From Bryobacterales bacterium (GTDB lineage Bacteria; Acidobacteriota; Terriglobia; Bryobacterales; Bryobacteraceae), in NCBI GenBank assembly GCA_003487005.1, contig DNFG01000053.1:1-7918 (forward strand): DNA of 7,918 nt. The letters are read 5' to 3'. The notes beneath the pieces were generated by a model. It ran no database searches. It had not been told where the DNA came from and was given only the letters and a program-made list of their open reading frames with translations. A program made the translations under genes and the position numbers. Of the stretch, positions 1-5,210 are shown in pieces (the first letter of the stretch is position 1; each line of letters begins with the position of its first letter).

Positions 1-945
1 GAGTCCGGCGTCGAACTTGCCGATTCGTTGCGATGCAAAGAGCGGGGCGTCCCGCGAGGTGCCAAAGAAGTTGGTGCCTTCGAGGAAGAATGGCCTGGCT
101 TCGCCCGCGAGTCGCTCGAAGTAGCTGAAGTCCACCGACAGAATCTGGTTCTCGACGTTGCGGAAGTCCGGATTGACGGTTCCGACGAGGTCGATTTGGT
201 CGGTTAGGGAGGTCTTGAGATCGAGACCGCCGTTTGCGATATGGCCATTGCGCGACCAGCCGCTGTATACGTAGGGCAGGAGTTTGAGCGTCCGCTCGTT
301 GCCCGACTCGGGGACCTCGACCCCGCGCCAGAAGGGTGAGTTCGACGACTGCTGATTCGTGTAATGCCACTCCATTTCGCGCTGCGAGGTGGGGTTGTAG
401 CGAACCACGTTGAAGCGCACGTCGCGCTTGCCAGGAGCAGGCAGCCGCATGATGCCCCACGGGATCCGCGCTTCGATCTCGAAGCCCTTCTCGGTGACCC
501 GACCGGACGCCATGAACTCACCCAACCACTCCCGCTTGATGGCCCGTCCACCCGCGATTCGCACGTCGGTCGCCCCTCGCGCGTTGACGCCGAACACGTT
601 CGCTTGATTTGCGTTGCCGAACGGTTCGACGATCAAGAACACCGAGTCGTCGGAGGAGATTCGCACGTTCTGGCGATACTCCGTGGCCTTGATCGACTTG
701 GGGTCGCCATCGAGCTGAGCTGCGAAGTAGATGTACTTCTCGTCGTAAGTCAGCCAAAATCGGCCGGGTTCGGCCGCGGCGCCGTTGCGCGTGTCGAAGA
801 ACCCTTCGCCGTGCGAGGCACCCCACTCCGCCTGATGGATGGTGCCGTCAATCTTGGGAGGCTCGGCCGCCTTCTGGGCATCGATGCCGGAGTTTGCGGC
901 AGAGAGAGCGGGCGCAAGCAGGGTGAGTAGGGCTAGACGACGCAT
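1..945 (-). CDS. Secreted CBM9-like/DUF5916 protein, N-terminal 315 residues (3' end outside window)
   Basis: The minus-strand frame is open from the ATG at 945-943 to the window edge with no stop, so the gene is cut at its C-terminus. Residues 1 to about 17 (MRRLALLTLLAPALSA) look like a signal peptide. Residues 29-41 (PPKIDGTIHQAEW) are the typical opening of the CBM9-like beta-sandwich, which runs to about residue 210. A DUF5916-type region follows, marked by VNPDFRNVENQ (257-267), EARPFFLEGTNFF (282-294) and SQRIG (305-309). DUF5916 proteins are usually 700-900 residues and are predicted to end in an outer-membrane beta-barrel, so more than half is probably missing. The function of the family is not established; envelope export is inferred from the signal peptide. 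No Shine-Dalgarno sequence precedes the ATG. The gene lies 61 nt beyond the T-run of the rpsJ terminator, so it is probably a separate transcript. Confidence 0.87.
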   Translation of the reverse strand, partial: MRRLALLTLLAPALSAANSGIDAQKAAEPPKIDGTIHQAEWGASHGEGFFDTRNGAAAEPGRFWLTYDEKYIYFAAQLDGDPKSIKATEYRQNVRISSDDSVFLIVEPFGNANQANVFGVNARGATDVRIAGGRAIKREWLGEFMASGRVTEKGFEIEARIPWGIMRLPAPGKRDVRFNVVRYNPTSQREMEWHYTNQQSSNSPFWRGVEVPESGNERTLKLLPYVYSGWSRNGHIANGGLDLKTSLTDQIDLVGTVNPDFRNVENQILSVDFSYFERLAGEARPFFLEGTNFFGTSRDAPLFASQRIGKFDAGL

Positions 946-998
946 GTGGGGTTTACGAGGAGTTGGGCTGGGCAGTTTCCGCGCTGGGACTTTTGGGC

Positions 999-1035
999 AA
1001 AAAAATTTGCCGGTCGGCAAGATCCGACCGGCAAA
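999..1035 (-). terminator. Rho-independent terminator of rpsJ
   Basis: Read on the minus strand, a perfect 12-bp stem (arms 1035-1024 and 1017-1006, core GCCGGTCGG/CCGACCGGC) closes a 6-nt loop and runs straight into seven T residues (1005-999). It begins 16 nt after the rpsJ TAA stop. This is a textbook intrinsic terminator on the minus strand. In the plus direction the hairpin is followed by GC-rich sequence with no T-run, so it should not terminate plus-strand transcription. Confidence 0.93.
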
Positions 1036-1051
1036 CGGGGCTCTGCAGTGC

Positions 1052-1363
1052 TTAGGCCTGCTTGATTTCGATATCGACGCCGCTGGGCAGATCGAGCCGC
1101 ATGAGTGCATCGATCGTCTTGTTCGTCGGATCGAGGATGTCGATCAGCCGGTTATGGATGCGCATCTCGAAATGCTCCATCGACTCCTTGTCGATATGCG
1201 GTCCGCGGATGACGCAGAAGCGGCGAAGGTTGGTGGGAAGGGGCACCGGACCGCTGATGCGGGCTCCCGTGCGCTTGGCGCTCTCTACGATCTTCTCGGC
1301 GGATTGGTCGATCAGCCGGTGGTCGTAAGCGCGCAGTCGAATGCGAACTTTAATGTCTGCCAT
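1052..1363 (-). CDS. rpsJ: 30S ribosomal protein S10
   Basis: A 103-residue protein matching the length and pattern of S10: [16 protein letters not shown] at the N-terminus, [16 protein letters not shown] (29-44), RGPHIDKES (53-61), and a C-terminal [15 protein letters not shown] (88-102). S10 sits in the small-subunit head and also acts in transcription antitermination with NusB. The frame stays open upstream to 1486, but the ATG at 1363-1361 is chosen because it gives the family's normal N-terminus. An AGGA (minus strand, 1375-1372) lies 8 nt before it. The gene stands alone: the upstream neighbour is a divergent livF and a terminator follows at once, whereas rpsJ normally heads the S10 operon or follows tuf. 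The central [20 protein letters not shown] stretch should be informative for taxonomy. Confidence 0.97.
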   Translation of the reverse strand: MADIKVRIRLRAYDHRLIDQSAEKIVESAKRTGARISGPVPLPTNLRRFCVIRGPHIDKESMEHFEMRIHNRLIDILDPTNKTIDALMRLDLPSGVDIEIKQA

Positions 1364-1525
1364 GATAGTTGTCCTGTCTTCGGAAACTACGAGCACCGGC
1401 TTGGTGCCCCAACCTCCCGAAGCTCGCAGAAGATACCCGATTTGGGCCTGCGGGGACCAGCGTCCCGAGGAAGGTCGGTTCATCATCCGCTCAAGACCGG
1501 CAGAATCTGGTAGAACCTACCAGCC
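1364..1525. other. Divergent intergenic region between rpsJ and livF
   Basis: These 162 bases must hold the promoters of rpsJ (leftward) and livF (rightward). I see no convincing -35/-10 pair in either direction. A TATCTT on the minus strand has no good -35 partner. A weak 5-bp hairpin (GCACC at 1393-1397, GGTGC at 1403-1407) lies in what would be the rpsJ leader. The clearest element is the dyad next to livF, listed separately. The rpsJ frame remains open through most of the region (to 1486) without coding character. Confidence 0.6.
1507..1523. repeat. Perfect inverted repeat against the livF start codon
   Basis: CTGGTAG-AAC-CTACCAG has two perfect 7-bp arms around a 3-nt centre and ends 2 nt before the livF ATG. 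It occupies the place where a Shine-Dalgarno sequence would be, and no good one is present. As DNA it could be an operator for a dimeric repressor. As RNA it would form a hairpin with a tight loop over the ribosome binding region. It has no T-run and is not a terminator. The regulatory role is inference. Confidence 0.55.
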
Positions 1526-2227
1526 ATGTTGCGCACTGAAGGGATCAGCGTGTTCTATGGAGCCATCCAGGCTCTCAACGATGTGTCCATCGAAGTGAAG
1601 CAGGGCGAAATCGTGGCTATCATCGGCTCGAATGGAGCTGGCAAGAGCACGCTTCTCCGTACGATCAGCGGATTGCTGAGGCCGCGCACGGGCGAGATCT
1701 TCTTTGAAGACCAGCCGATCCACGAGACTCCGCCGCACGAGATTGTCAAACTCGGAATCTCCCACAGCCCTGAGGGCCGTCGCATCTTCACCAACATGTC
1801 GGTGATGGAGAATCTGCAACTTGGGGCGATCACCCGCAAGGACGCTGGGATTGCCGCAGACTTGGAGGATGTGATGAAGCGCTTCCCCCGGTTGCGCGAA
1901 CGGATCAAACAGAACGCCGGGACGATGAGCGGTGGCGAGCAGCAGATGCTCGCGATCGGACGCGCCCTGATGTCGCGCCCGCGGCTGTTGCTACTCGACG
2001 AGCCCAGCCTTGGCCTTGCGCCCAATCTGGTCACCGAGATCTTCCGCATCGTCACCGACATCAACGGCGACGGAACGACCGTGCTCATCGTCGAGCAGAA
2101 CGCCCACCGGGCGCTCGAAATCGCTCACCGGGCCTACGTGCTCGAAACCGGCAATATCGTTCTCACCGACACGGGCAAGAATCTGCTCGCGAATCCCAAG
2201 GTCAAAGAGGCGTACCTGGGCGGGTAG
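1526..2227 (+). CDS. livF: ABC transporter ATPase, branched-chain amino acid type (LivF)
   Basis: A 233-residue nucleotide-binding protein, the full length of LivF. Walker A is GSNGAGKST (34-42), the ABC signature is MSGGEQQ (134-140), and Walker B is RLLLLDEP (153-160) with Asp158 and Glu159, followed by SLGLAP. The VEQNAHRAL stretch (189-197) replaces the usual switch histidine with Gln, as is typical of LivF, and the protein ends in the LivF-type EAYLGG. LivF normally pairs with LivG on the cytoplasmic face of the LivH/LivM permease and powers uptake of leucine, isoleucine and valine or related amides. No livG, livH, livM or binding-protein gene is in the window, so partners must be elsewhere. 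The gene is first in a tight operon with rimI and tsaD. The ATG at 1526 gives the expected N-terminus; a dyad takes the place of a Shine-Dalgarno sequence. Substrate specificity is inferred from family only. Confidence 0.92.
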   Translation: MLRTEGISVFYGAIQALNDVSIEVKQGEIVAIIGSNGAGKSTLLRTISGLLRPRTGEIFFEDQPIHETPPHEIVKLGISHSPEGRRIFTNMSVMENLQLGAITRKDAGIAADLEDVMKRFPRLRERIKQNAGTMSGGEQQMLAIGRALMSRPRLLLLDEPSLGLAPNLVTEIFRIVTDINGDGTTVLIVEQNAHRALEIAHRAYVLETGNIVLTDTGKNLLANPKVKEAYLGG

Positions 2228-2230
2228 GCG

Positions 2231-2677
2231 ATGGTCCTTCGCTTTGAGAAGCTGGCCGAAAACCACTTGTCGGACGTCTTGCGAATCGAGGCCGAGGTCA
2301 ACACGGCTCCGTGGTCAGAGCGTGCCTTTCGCAACGAGCTGACCAATCCCGATAGCTGTTTCTTGGTGGCGATCGCGGACGGCCAAACCGCCGGTTATGG
2401 AGGCTATTGGCGTTGCATCGACGAAGCGCACGTGACGAACGTGGCGATCGATCCCCTCAAGCAACGACAGGGTATCGGCCGACGCCTGATGCTCGAACTC
2501 ATCGCCCGCGCGAAGGACGAGGGAATGACGTGCTCGACTCTCGAGGTCCGCGCGAGCAACGACGCTGCGATCAAGCTTTACGAGAATCTGGGATACGAGG
2601 TCGTCTCGCGCCGCAAGCGTTACTACCCGGACAACCAAGAAGACGCGCTCGTGATGTGGTGCCATGACCTGGCATGA
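2231..2677 (+). CDS. rimI: Ribosomal protein S18-alanine N-acetyltransferase (RimI)
   Basis: A 148-residue GNAT-fold enzyme. APWSERAF (26-33) near the N-terminus and RRKRYYPDNQEDALVM (127-142) near the C-terminus are hallmarks of RimI rather than generic GNAT proteins. The acetyl-CoA pyrophosphate loop is RQGIGRR (79-85), and LEVRASN (104-110) and LYENLGY (116-122) are the usual later GNAT motifs. RimI uses acetyl-CoA to acetylate the N-terminal alanine of ribosomal protein S18, in the cytoplasm. The ATG lies 3 nt after the livF stop, and the last 14 nt overlap tsaD, so all three genes are probably translationally coupled. Neighbouring rimI and tsaD is a very common arrangement and supports the assignment. 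Specificity for S18 rather than another N-terminus is inferred. Confidence 0.92.
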   Translation: MVLRFEKLAENHLSDVLRIEAEVNTAPWSERAFRNELTNPDSCFLVAIADGQTAGYGGYWRCIDEAHVTNVAIDPLKQRQGIGRRLMLELIARAKDEGMTCSTLEVRASNDAAIKLYENLGYEVVSRRKRYYPDNQEDALVMWCHDLA

Positions 2678-3677
2678 AGGGCCCCTGTTGGCGATCGAGT
2701 CCAGCTGCGACGAGACCAGCGCCGCGGTTTTGCTGGGCAGACGCGTTCTATCGAATATCGTCGCCAGTCAAGCCGACATGCACGAGCGATGGGGTGGGGT
2801 GGTACCCGAGGCGGCGGCGCGGGCCCATGTCGATGCCATGCTGCCGGTGGTCGCGGACGCGCTGACTCATGCGGCCGTAGAGTTGGATCAGATCAAGGCG
2901 ATCGTGGTCACGAACCGTCCGGGACTTATCGGCGCGCTGAGCGTGGGCCTGACCACCGCGAAGGCACTGTCGTTCTCGCTTGGTGTCCCGCTCATCGGCG
3001 TCCACCACATCGAAGGCCACTTGCTCAGCCCGTTCGCCCTGCTCGATGGTTACGATGATCCGCCTAAGTTTCCGCACTTATCCTTGGTGGTATCTGGCGG
3101 TCACACTGAGCTTGTGCACGTCCTGGCCCCGGGGCGCTACCGGCTGCTTGGGCAGTCGATCGACGATGCCGCCGGAGAGGCGTTCGACAAGTCGGCTCGC
3201 CTGATGGGCTTGCCTTACCCCGGCGGCTCTTCCGATCTAGAGCGAGCGCGGGCCGGCAAGGCCAGTTATGCCTTGCCCCGGGGGTTGAAGGGCGAGACCT
3301 TCGACTTCTCGTTTGCCGGGTTCAAGACCGCCGTTTCGCGTTTGATCGAGAAGGAGGGCGACCGGCTCAATATCGACGACCTGGCGTCGTCGGTACAGGA
3401 GACGATCACCGAAGTGCTCTCAGCCCGAGCCGTCGCCGCAGCGGATAGCGTCGGCGCGAAAACGATGACGGTTGTCGGCGGCGTGGCCGCCAATCAGCGC
3501 CTGCGCGAGCGACTGGCCGAGCTTGCCGCCCGCTCGGGTATTCGGCTCATCGTGCCGCCCATCGAACTCTGCACCGACAACGCCGCCATGATCGCCGCCG
3601 CCGCCCTGCCCAAATTTGCCCGCGGCGAATTCGACGACTTCGCTCTCCGGGCCAGCGCCAACCTCACTCTCGCCTGA
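2664..3677 (+). CDS. tsaD: tRNA N6-adenosine threonylcarbamoyltransferase (TsaD)
   Basis: A 337-residue protein of normal TsaD length in the Kae1/ASKHA fold. IESSCDETSAAV (11-22) is the phosphate-binding opening, HIEGH (115-119) supplies the two metal-binding histidines, SGGHTEL (144-150) is the second nucleotide motif, GGVAANQRLR (272-281) is the adenosine region, and CTDNAAM (303-309) carries the third metal ligand, Asp305. TsaD transfers the threonylcarbamoyl group from TC-AMP to A37 of ANN-reading tRNAs, working with TsaB and TsaE, which are not seen here. The ATG at 2664 overlaps the end of rimI by 14 nt and has no strong Shine-Dalgarno sequence, suggesting coupling. The last roughly 140 nt switch to more C-rich codons like the genes to the right, although the protein stays in frame and conserved. 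Confidence 0.97.
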   Translation: MTWHEGPLLAIESSCDETSAAVLLGRRVLSNIVASQADMHERWGGVVPEAAARAHVDAMLPVVADALTHAAVELDQIKAIVVTNRPGLIGALSVGLTTAKALSFSLGVPLIGVHHIEGHLLSPFALLDGYDDPPKFPHLSLVVSGGHTELVHVLAPGRYRLLGQSIDDAAGEAFDKSARLMGLPYPGGSSDLERARAGKASYALPRGLKGETFDFSFAGFKTAVSRLIEKEGDRLNIDDLASSVQETITEVLSARAVAAADSVGAKTMTVVGGVAANQRLRERLAELAARSGIRLIVPPIELCTDNAAMIAAAALPKFARGEFDDFALRASANLTLA

Positions 3678-3707
3678 GAAGTTACATACCCGTTCCGCCT
3701 TTCCGGT

Positions 3708-3713
3708 TATACT
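3708..3713 (+). promoter_or_regulatory. Possible -10 box for the MoaD-like/Asp-box operon
   Basis: TATACT, 31 nt after the tsaD stop, is a good -10 match. No good -35 lies at 16-18 nt; the nearest candidate, TTACAT at 3682-3687, is 20 nt away. If used, transcription would begin near 3720, leaving a leader of about 57 nt. It is a weak call based on the hexamer and its position. Confidence 0.35.
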
Positions 3714-3722
3714 GGCTCAAAA

Positions 3723-3741
3723 CCGCCGCTCCCCGCGGCGG
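3723..3741 (+). repeat. GC-rich hairpin between tsaD and the MoaD-like gene
   Basis: CCGCCGC-TCCCC-GCGGCGG forms a perfect 7-bp stem with a 5-nt loop. No T-run follows, so it is not a classical intrinsic terminator. It would sit at the very 5' end of a transcript starting from the TATACT box, where it could protect the RNA, or it could mark the end of the tsaD message. Either role is inference. Confidence 0.45.
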
Positions 3742-3776
3742 CATCGAGAGGGCTTGTCTGTCCCCTCTGTCGCATC

Positions 3777-4046
3777 ATGGCCACGGTCCGCTTCACCCGT
3801 AATTTGCAGCGCCACGTCGCCTGCCCCTCCGCGGAGGCGCCCGGCGCCACCGTCCGCGAATCTCTCGATCACTATTTCTCCATTCACCCCCGCGTGCGCG
3901 GCTACGTGCTCGACGACCAGGGCGCGCTCCGCCACCACATGGCGATCTTCGTCGATGGCCGCCAGATCCGCGATCCCCAACGCCTCACCGACCCCGTCAC
4001 CCCCGCCGCCGAAATCGACATCATTCAATCCCTGTCCGGAGGTTAA
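3777..4046 (+). CDS. MoaD/ThiS-family ubiquitin-like sulfur-carrier protein
   Basis: An 89-residue protein with the size and pattern of the MoaD/ThiS beta-grasp fold. It has an N-terminal strand (MATVRFTRNL), ATVRESLDHY (24-33) in the helix position, MAIFVDGRQI (55-64) in the usual FVNG-like position, a DPVTPAAEIDII stretch (72-83), and a C-terminal Gly88-Gly89. In this fold an E1-like enzyme adenylates the terminal Gly-Gly, which is then converted to a thiocarboxylate that donates sulfur. No moaE, moeB, thiF or thiG is nearby, so classical molybdopterin or thiamin synthesis is not supported. It pairs with the Asp-box protein starting 6 nt downstream. The ATG at 3777 lacks a clear Shine-Dalgarno sequence. 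The codons for the final Gly-Gly (GGA GGT) also form the ribosome binding site of the next gene. Family membership is fairly sure; role unknown. Confidence 0.82.
   Translation: MATVRFTRNLQRHVACPSAEAPGATVRESLDHYFSIHPRVRGYVLDDQGALRHHMAIFVDGRQIRDPQRLTDPVTPAAEIDIIQSLSGG
4038..4043 (+). promoter_or_regulatory. Ribosome binding site of the Asp-box gene, inside the MoaD-like Gly-Gly codons
   Basis: GGAGGT is a perfect Shine-Dalgarno sequence 9 nt before the ATG at 4053. It is also exactly the two glycine codons that precede the MoaD-like stop. A ribosome terminating on the first gene is therefore placed over the start site of the second, consistent with translational coupling. It fixes the start of the downstream protein. 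Confidence 0.85.
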
Positions 4047-4052
4047 CCACCG

Positions 4053-5174
4053 ATGAGTTCCCGCTTCCATGTCGCCACCCGCAAGGGCCTTTTTACCGTC
4101 GCCCGCGACTCCGCCGCCTGGTCCATCGAACGAGCCAGCTTTCTCGGTGACAACTGCACCCTCTCCCTCCACGACCCCCGCGATGGCGCCCTCTATGCCG
4201 CCCTCAACCACGGCCACTTCGGCGTCAAACTCCACCGCAGCCGCGATGCCGGCGCCACCTGGGAAGAAATCGCCGCCCCCGTCTATCCGGAAAAACCCGC
4301 GGACTACACCCCCACCCACACCCCCGCCGAAGGTAAACCCGTCGATTGGGCCCTCAAGCTCATCTGGTCACTCGCCGCCGGCGGTCCGGACGAACCCGGC
4401 GTCCTCTGGTGCGGCACTCTCCCCGGCGGACTCTTCCGCTCCGATAACCACGGCGACTCCTGGCAGCTCAACCGCCCCCTCTGGGACGACCCCCTCCGTG
4501 AACAGTGGTTCGGCGGCGGCGCCGACCAACCCGGCATCCACTCCATCTGCGTCGACCCCCGCGACTCCCGCCGCGTCCTCCTCGGCGTCTCCTGCGGCGG
4601 CGTCTGGATCACCGAAGACGCCGGCGCCTCCTGGCGCCTCTCCGGTCACGGACTCCGCGCCGAGTACATGCCCCCGGGTCAGGAATTTGAACCCAACTTC
4701 CAGGACCCCCATCTCGTCGTGCAATGCCGCTCCCGGCCCGATGCCCTCTGGATCCAGCACCACAACGGTATCTTCCGCTCTACCGACGGCTCCGCCTCCT
4801 GGTCCGAAATCACCGGCGTCGCTCCCTCCACCTTCGGCTTCGCCGTCGCCGTCCATCCCCACGACCCCGAAACCGCCTGGTTCGTCCCCGCCATCAAGGA
4901 CGAAAAACGAATCCCCGCCGCCGGACGCGTCGTCGTCAACCGGACCCGCGATGGCGGACGCTCCTTCGAAACCCTCTCCGCCGGCCTCCCCCAGGAGCAC
5001 GCCTACGATCTCGTCTACCGTCATGCCCTCGATGTCGACTCCACCGGCGAACGGCTCGTCTTCGGTTCCACCACCGGCTCCCTTTGGGTCAGCGAAGACG
5101 GCGGTGACCACTGGACCACCGTCTCGAACCACTTGCCGCCCATTCATGCCGTCCAGTTCGAAAAACCGGCCTGA
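4053..5174 (+). CDS. Cytoplasmic Asp-box (BNR/sialidase-like) beta-propeller protein
   Basis: A 373-residue protein with six Asp-box turns (S-x-D-x-G-x-T-W type): SRDAGATW (63-70), SDNHGDSW (130-137), TEDAGASW (187-194), STDGSASW (243-250), TRDGGRSF (298-305) and SEDGGDHW (347-354). These mark the beta-hairpin turns of a sialidase/VPS10-like propeller, probably six- or seven-bladed. Asp-boxes are structural and do not by themselves show glycosidase activity, and I cannot identify the arginine triad of true sialidases. There is no signal peptide (MSSRFHVATRKGLF), which is unusual for this fold and points to the cytoplasm. The start is fixed by GGAGGT 9 nt upstream. It follows the MoaD-like gene with a 6-nt gap. 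As I recall, this pairing recurs in other bacteria, but its function is not known to me. Codons are extremely C-rich (CTC, CCC, GCC, TCC). Confidence 0.85.
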   Translation: MSSRFHVATRKGLFTVARDSAAWSIERASFLGDNCTLSLHDPRDGALYAALNHGHFGVKLHRSRDAGATWEEIAAPVYPEKPADYTPTHTPAEGKPVDWALKLIWSLAAGGPDEPGVLWCGTLPGGLFRSDNHGDSWQLNRPLWDDPLREQWFGGGADQPGIHSICVDPRDSRRVLLGVSCGGVWITEDAGASWRLSGHGLRAEYMPPGQEFEPNFQDPHLVVQCRSRPDALWIQHHNGIFRSTDGSASWSEITGVAPSTFGFAVAVHPHDPETAWFVPAIKDEKRIPAAGRVVVNRTRDGGRSFETLSAGLPQEHAYDLVYRHALDVDSTGERLVFGSTTGSLWVSEDGGDHWTTVSNHLPPIHAVQFEKPA

Positions 5175-5198
5175 GCTTCGCCGCCCCGGCGCGCGCGT

Positions 5199-5204
5199 CA
5201 TAAT
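5199..5204 (+). promoter_or_regulatory. Possible -10 box of a leaderless promoter
   Basis: CATAAT lies 6 nt before the ATG at 5211. With the usual 6-7 nt between -10 and start of transcription, the mRNA would begin at or within a base of the start codon. No Shine-Dalgarno sequence is present, which fits a leaderless transcript. The region where a -35 is expected (around 5176-5181) is a poor match. Confidence 0.4.
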
Positions 5205-5210
5205 CAACCC

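Noticed and set aside
364..930. Plus-strand open frame (188 codons) opposite the DUF5916 gene
   Set aside because: No family motif. The minus strand encodes a continuous CBM9-like/DUF5916 protein with a signal peptide that is open to the window edge.
1393..1407. Hairpin GCACC-GGCTT-GGTGC upstream of rpsJ as a riboswitch or attenuator
   Set aside because: Only 5 bp, with no second structure and no T-run, so too weak to support a regulatory RNA call.
1364..1486. N-terminal extension of rpsJ to an upstream ATG
   Set aside because: S10 proteins start at the [10 protein letters not shown] position, and an AGGA lies 8 nt before the ATG at 1363. The extension has no S10 similarity.
2664..2677. The rimI/tsaD overlap as a possible frameshift or sequencing error
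   Set aside because: Both proteins are full length with conserved ends, and a short overlap is normal for coupled genes.
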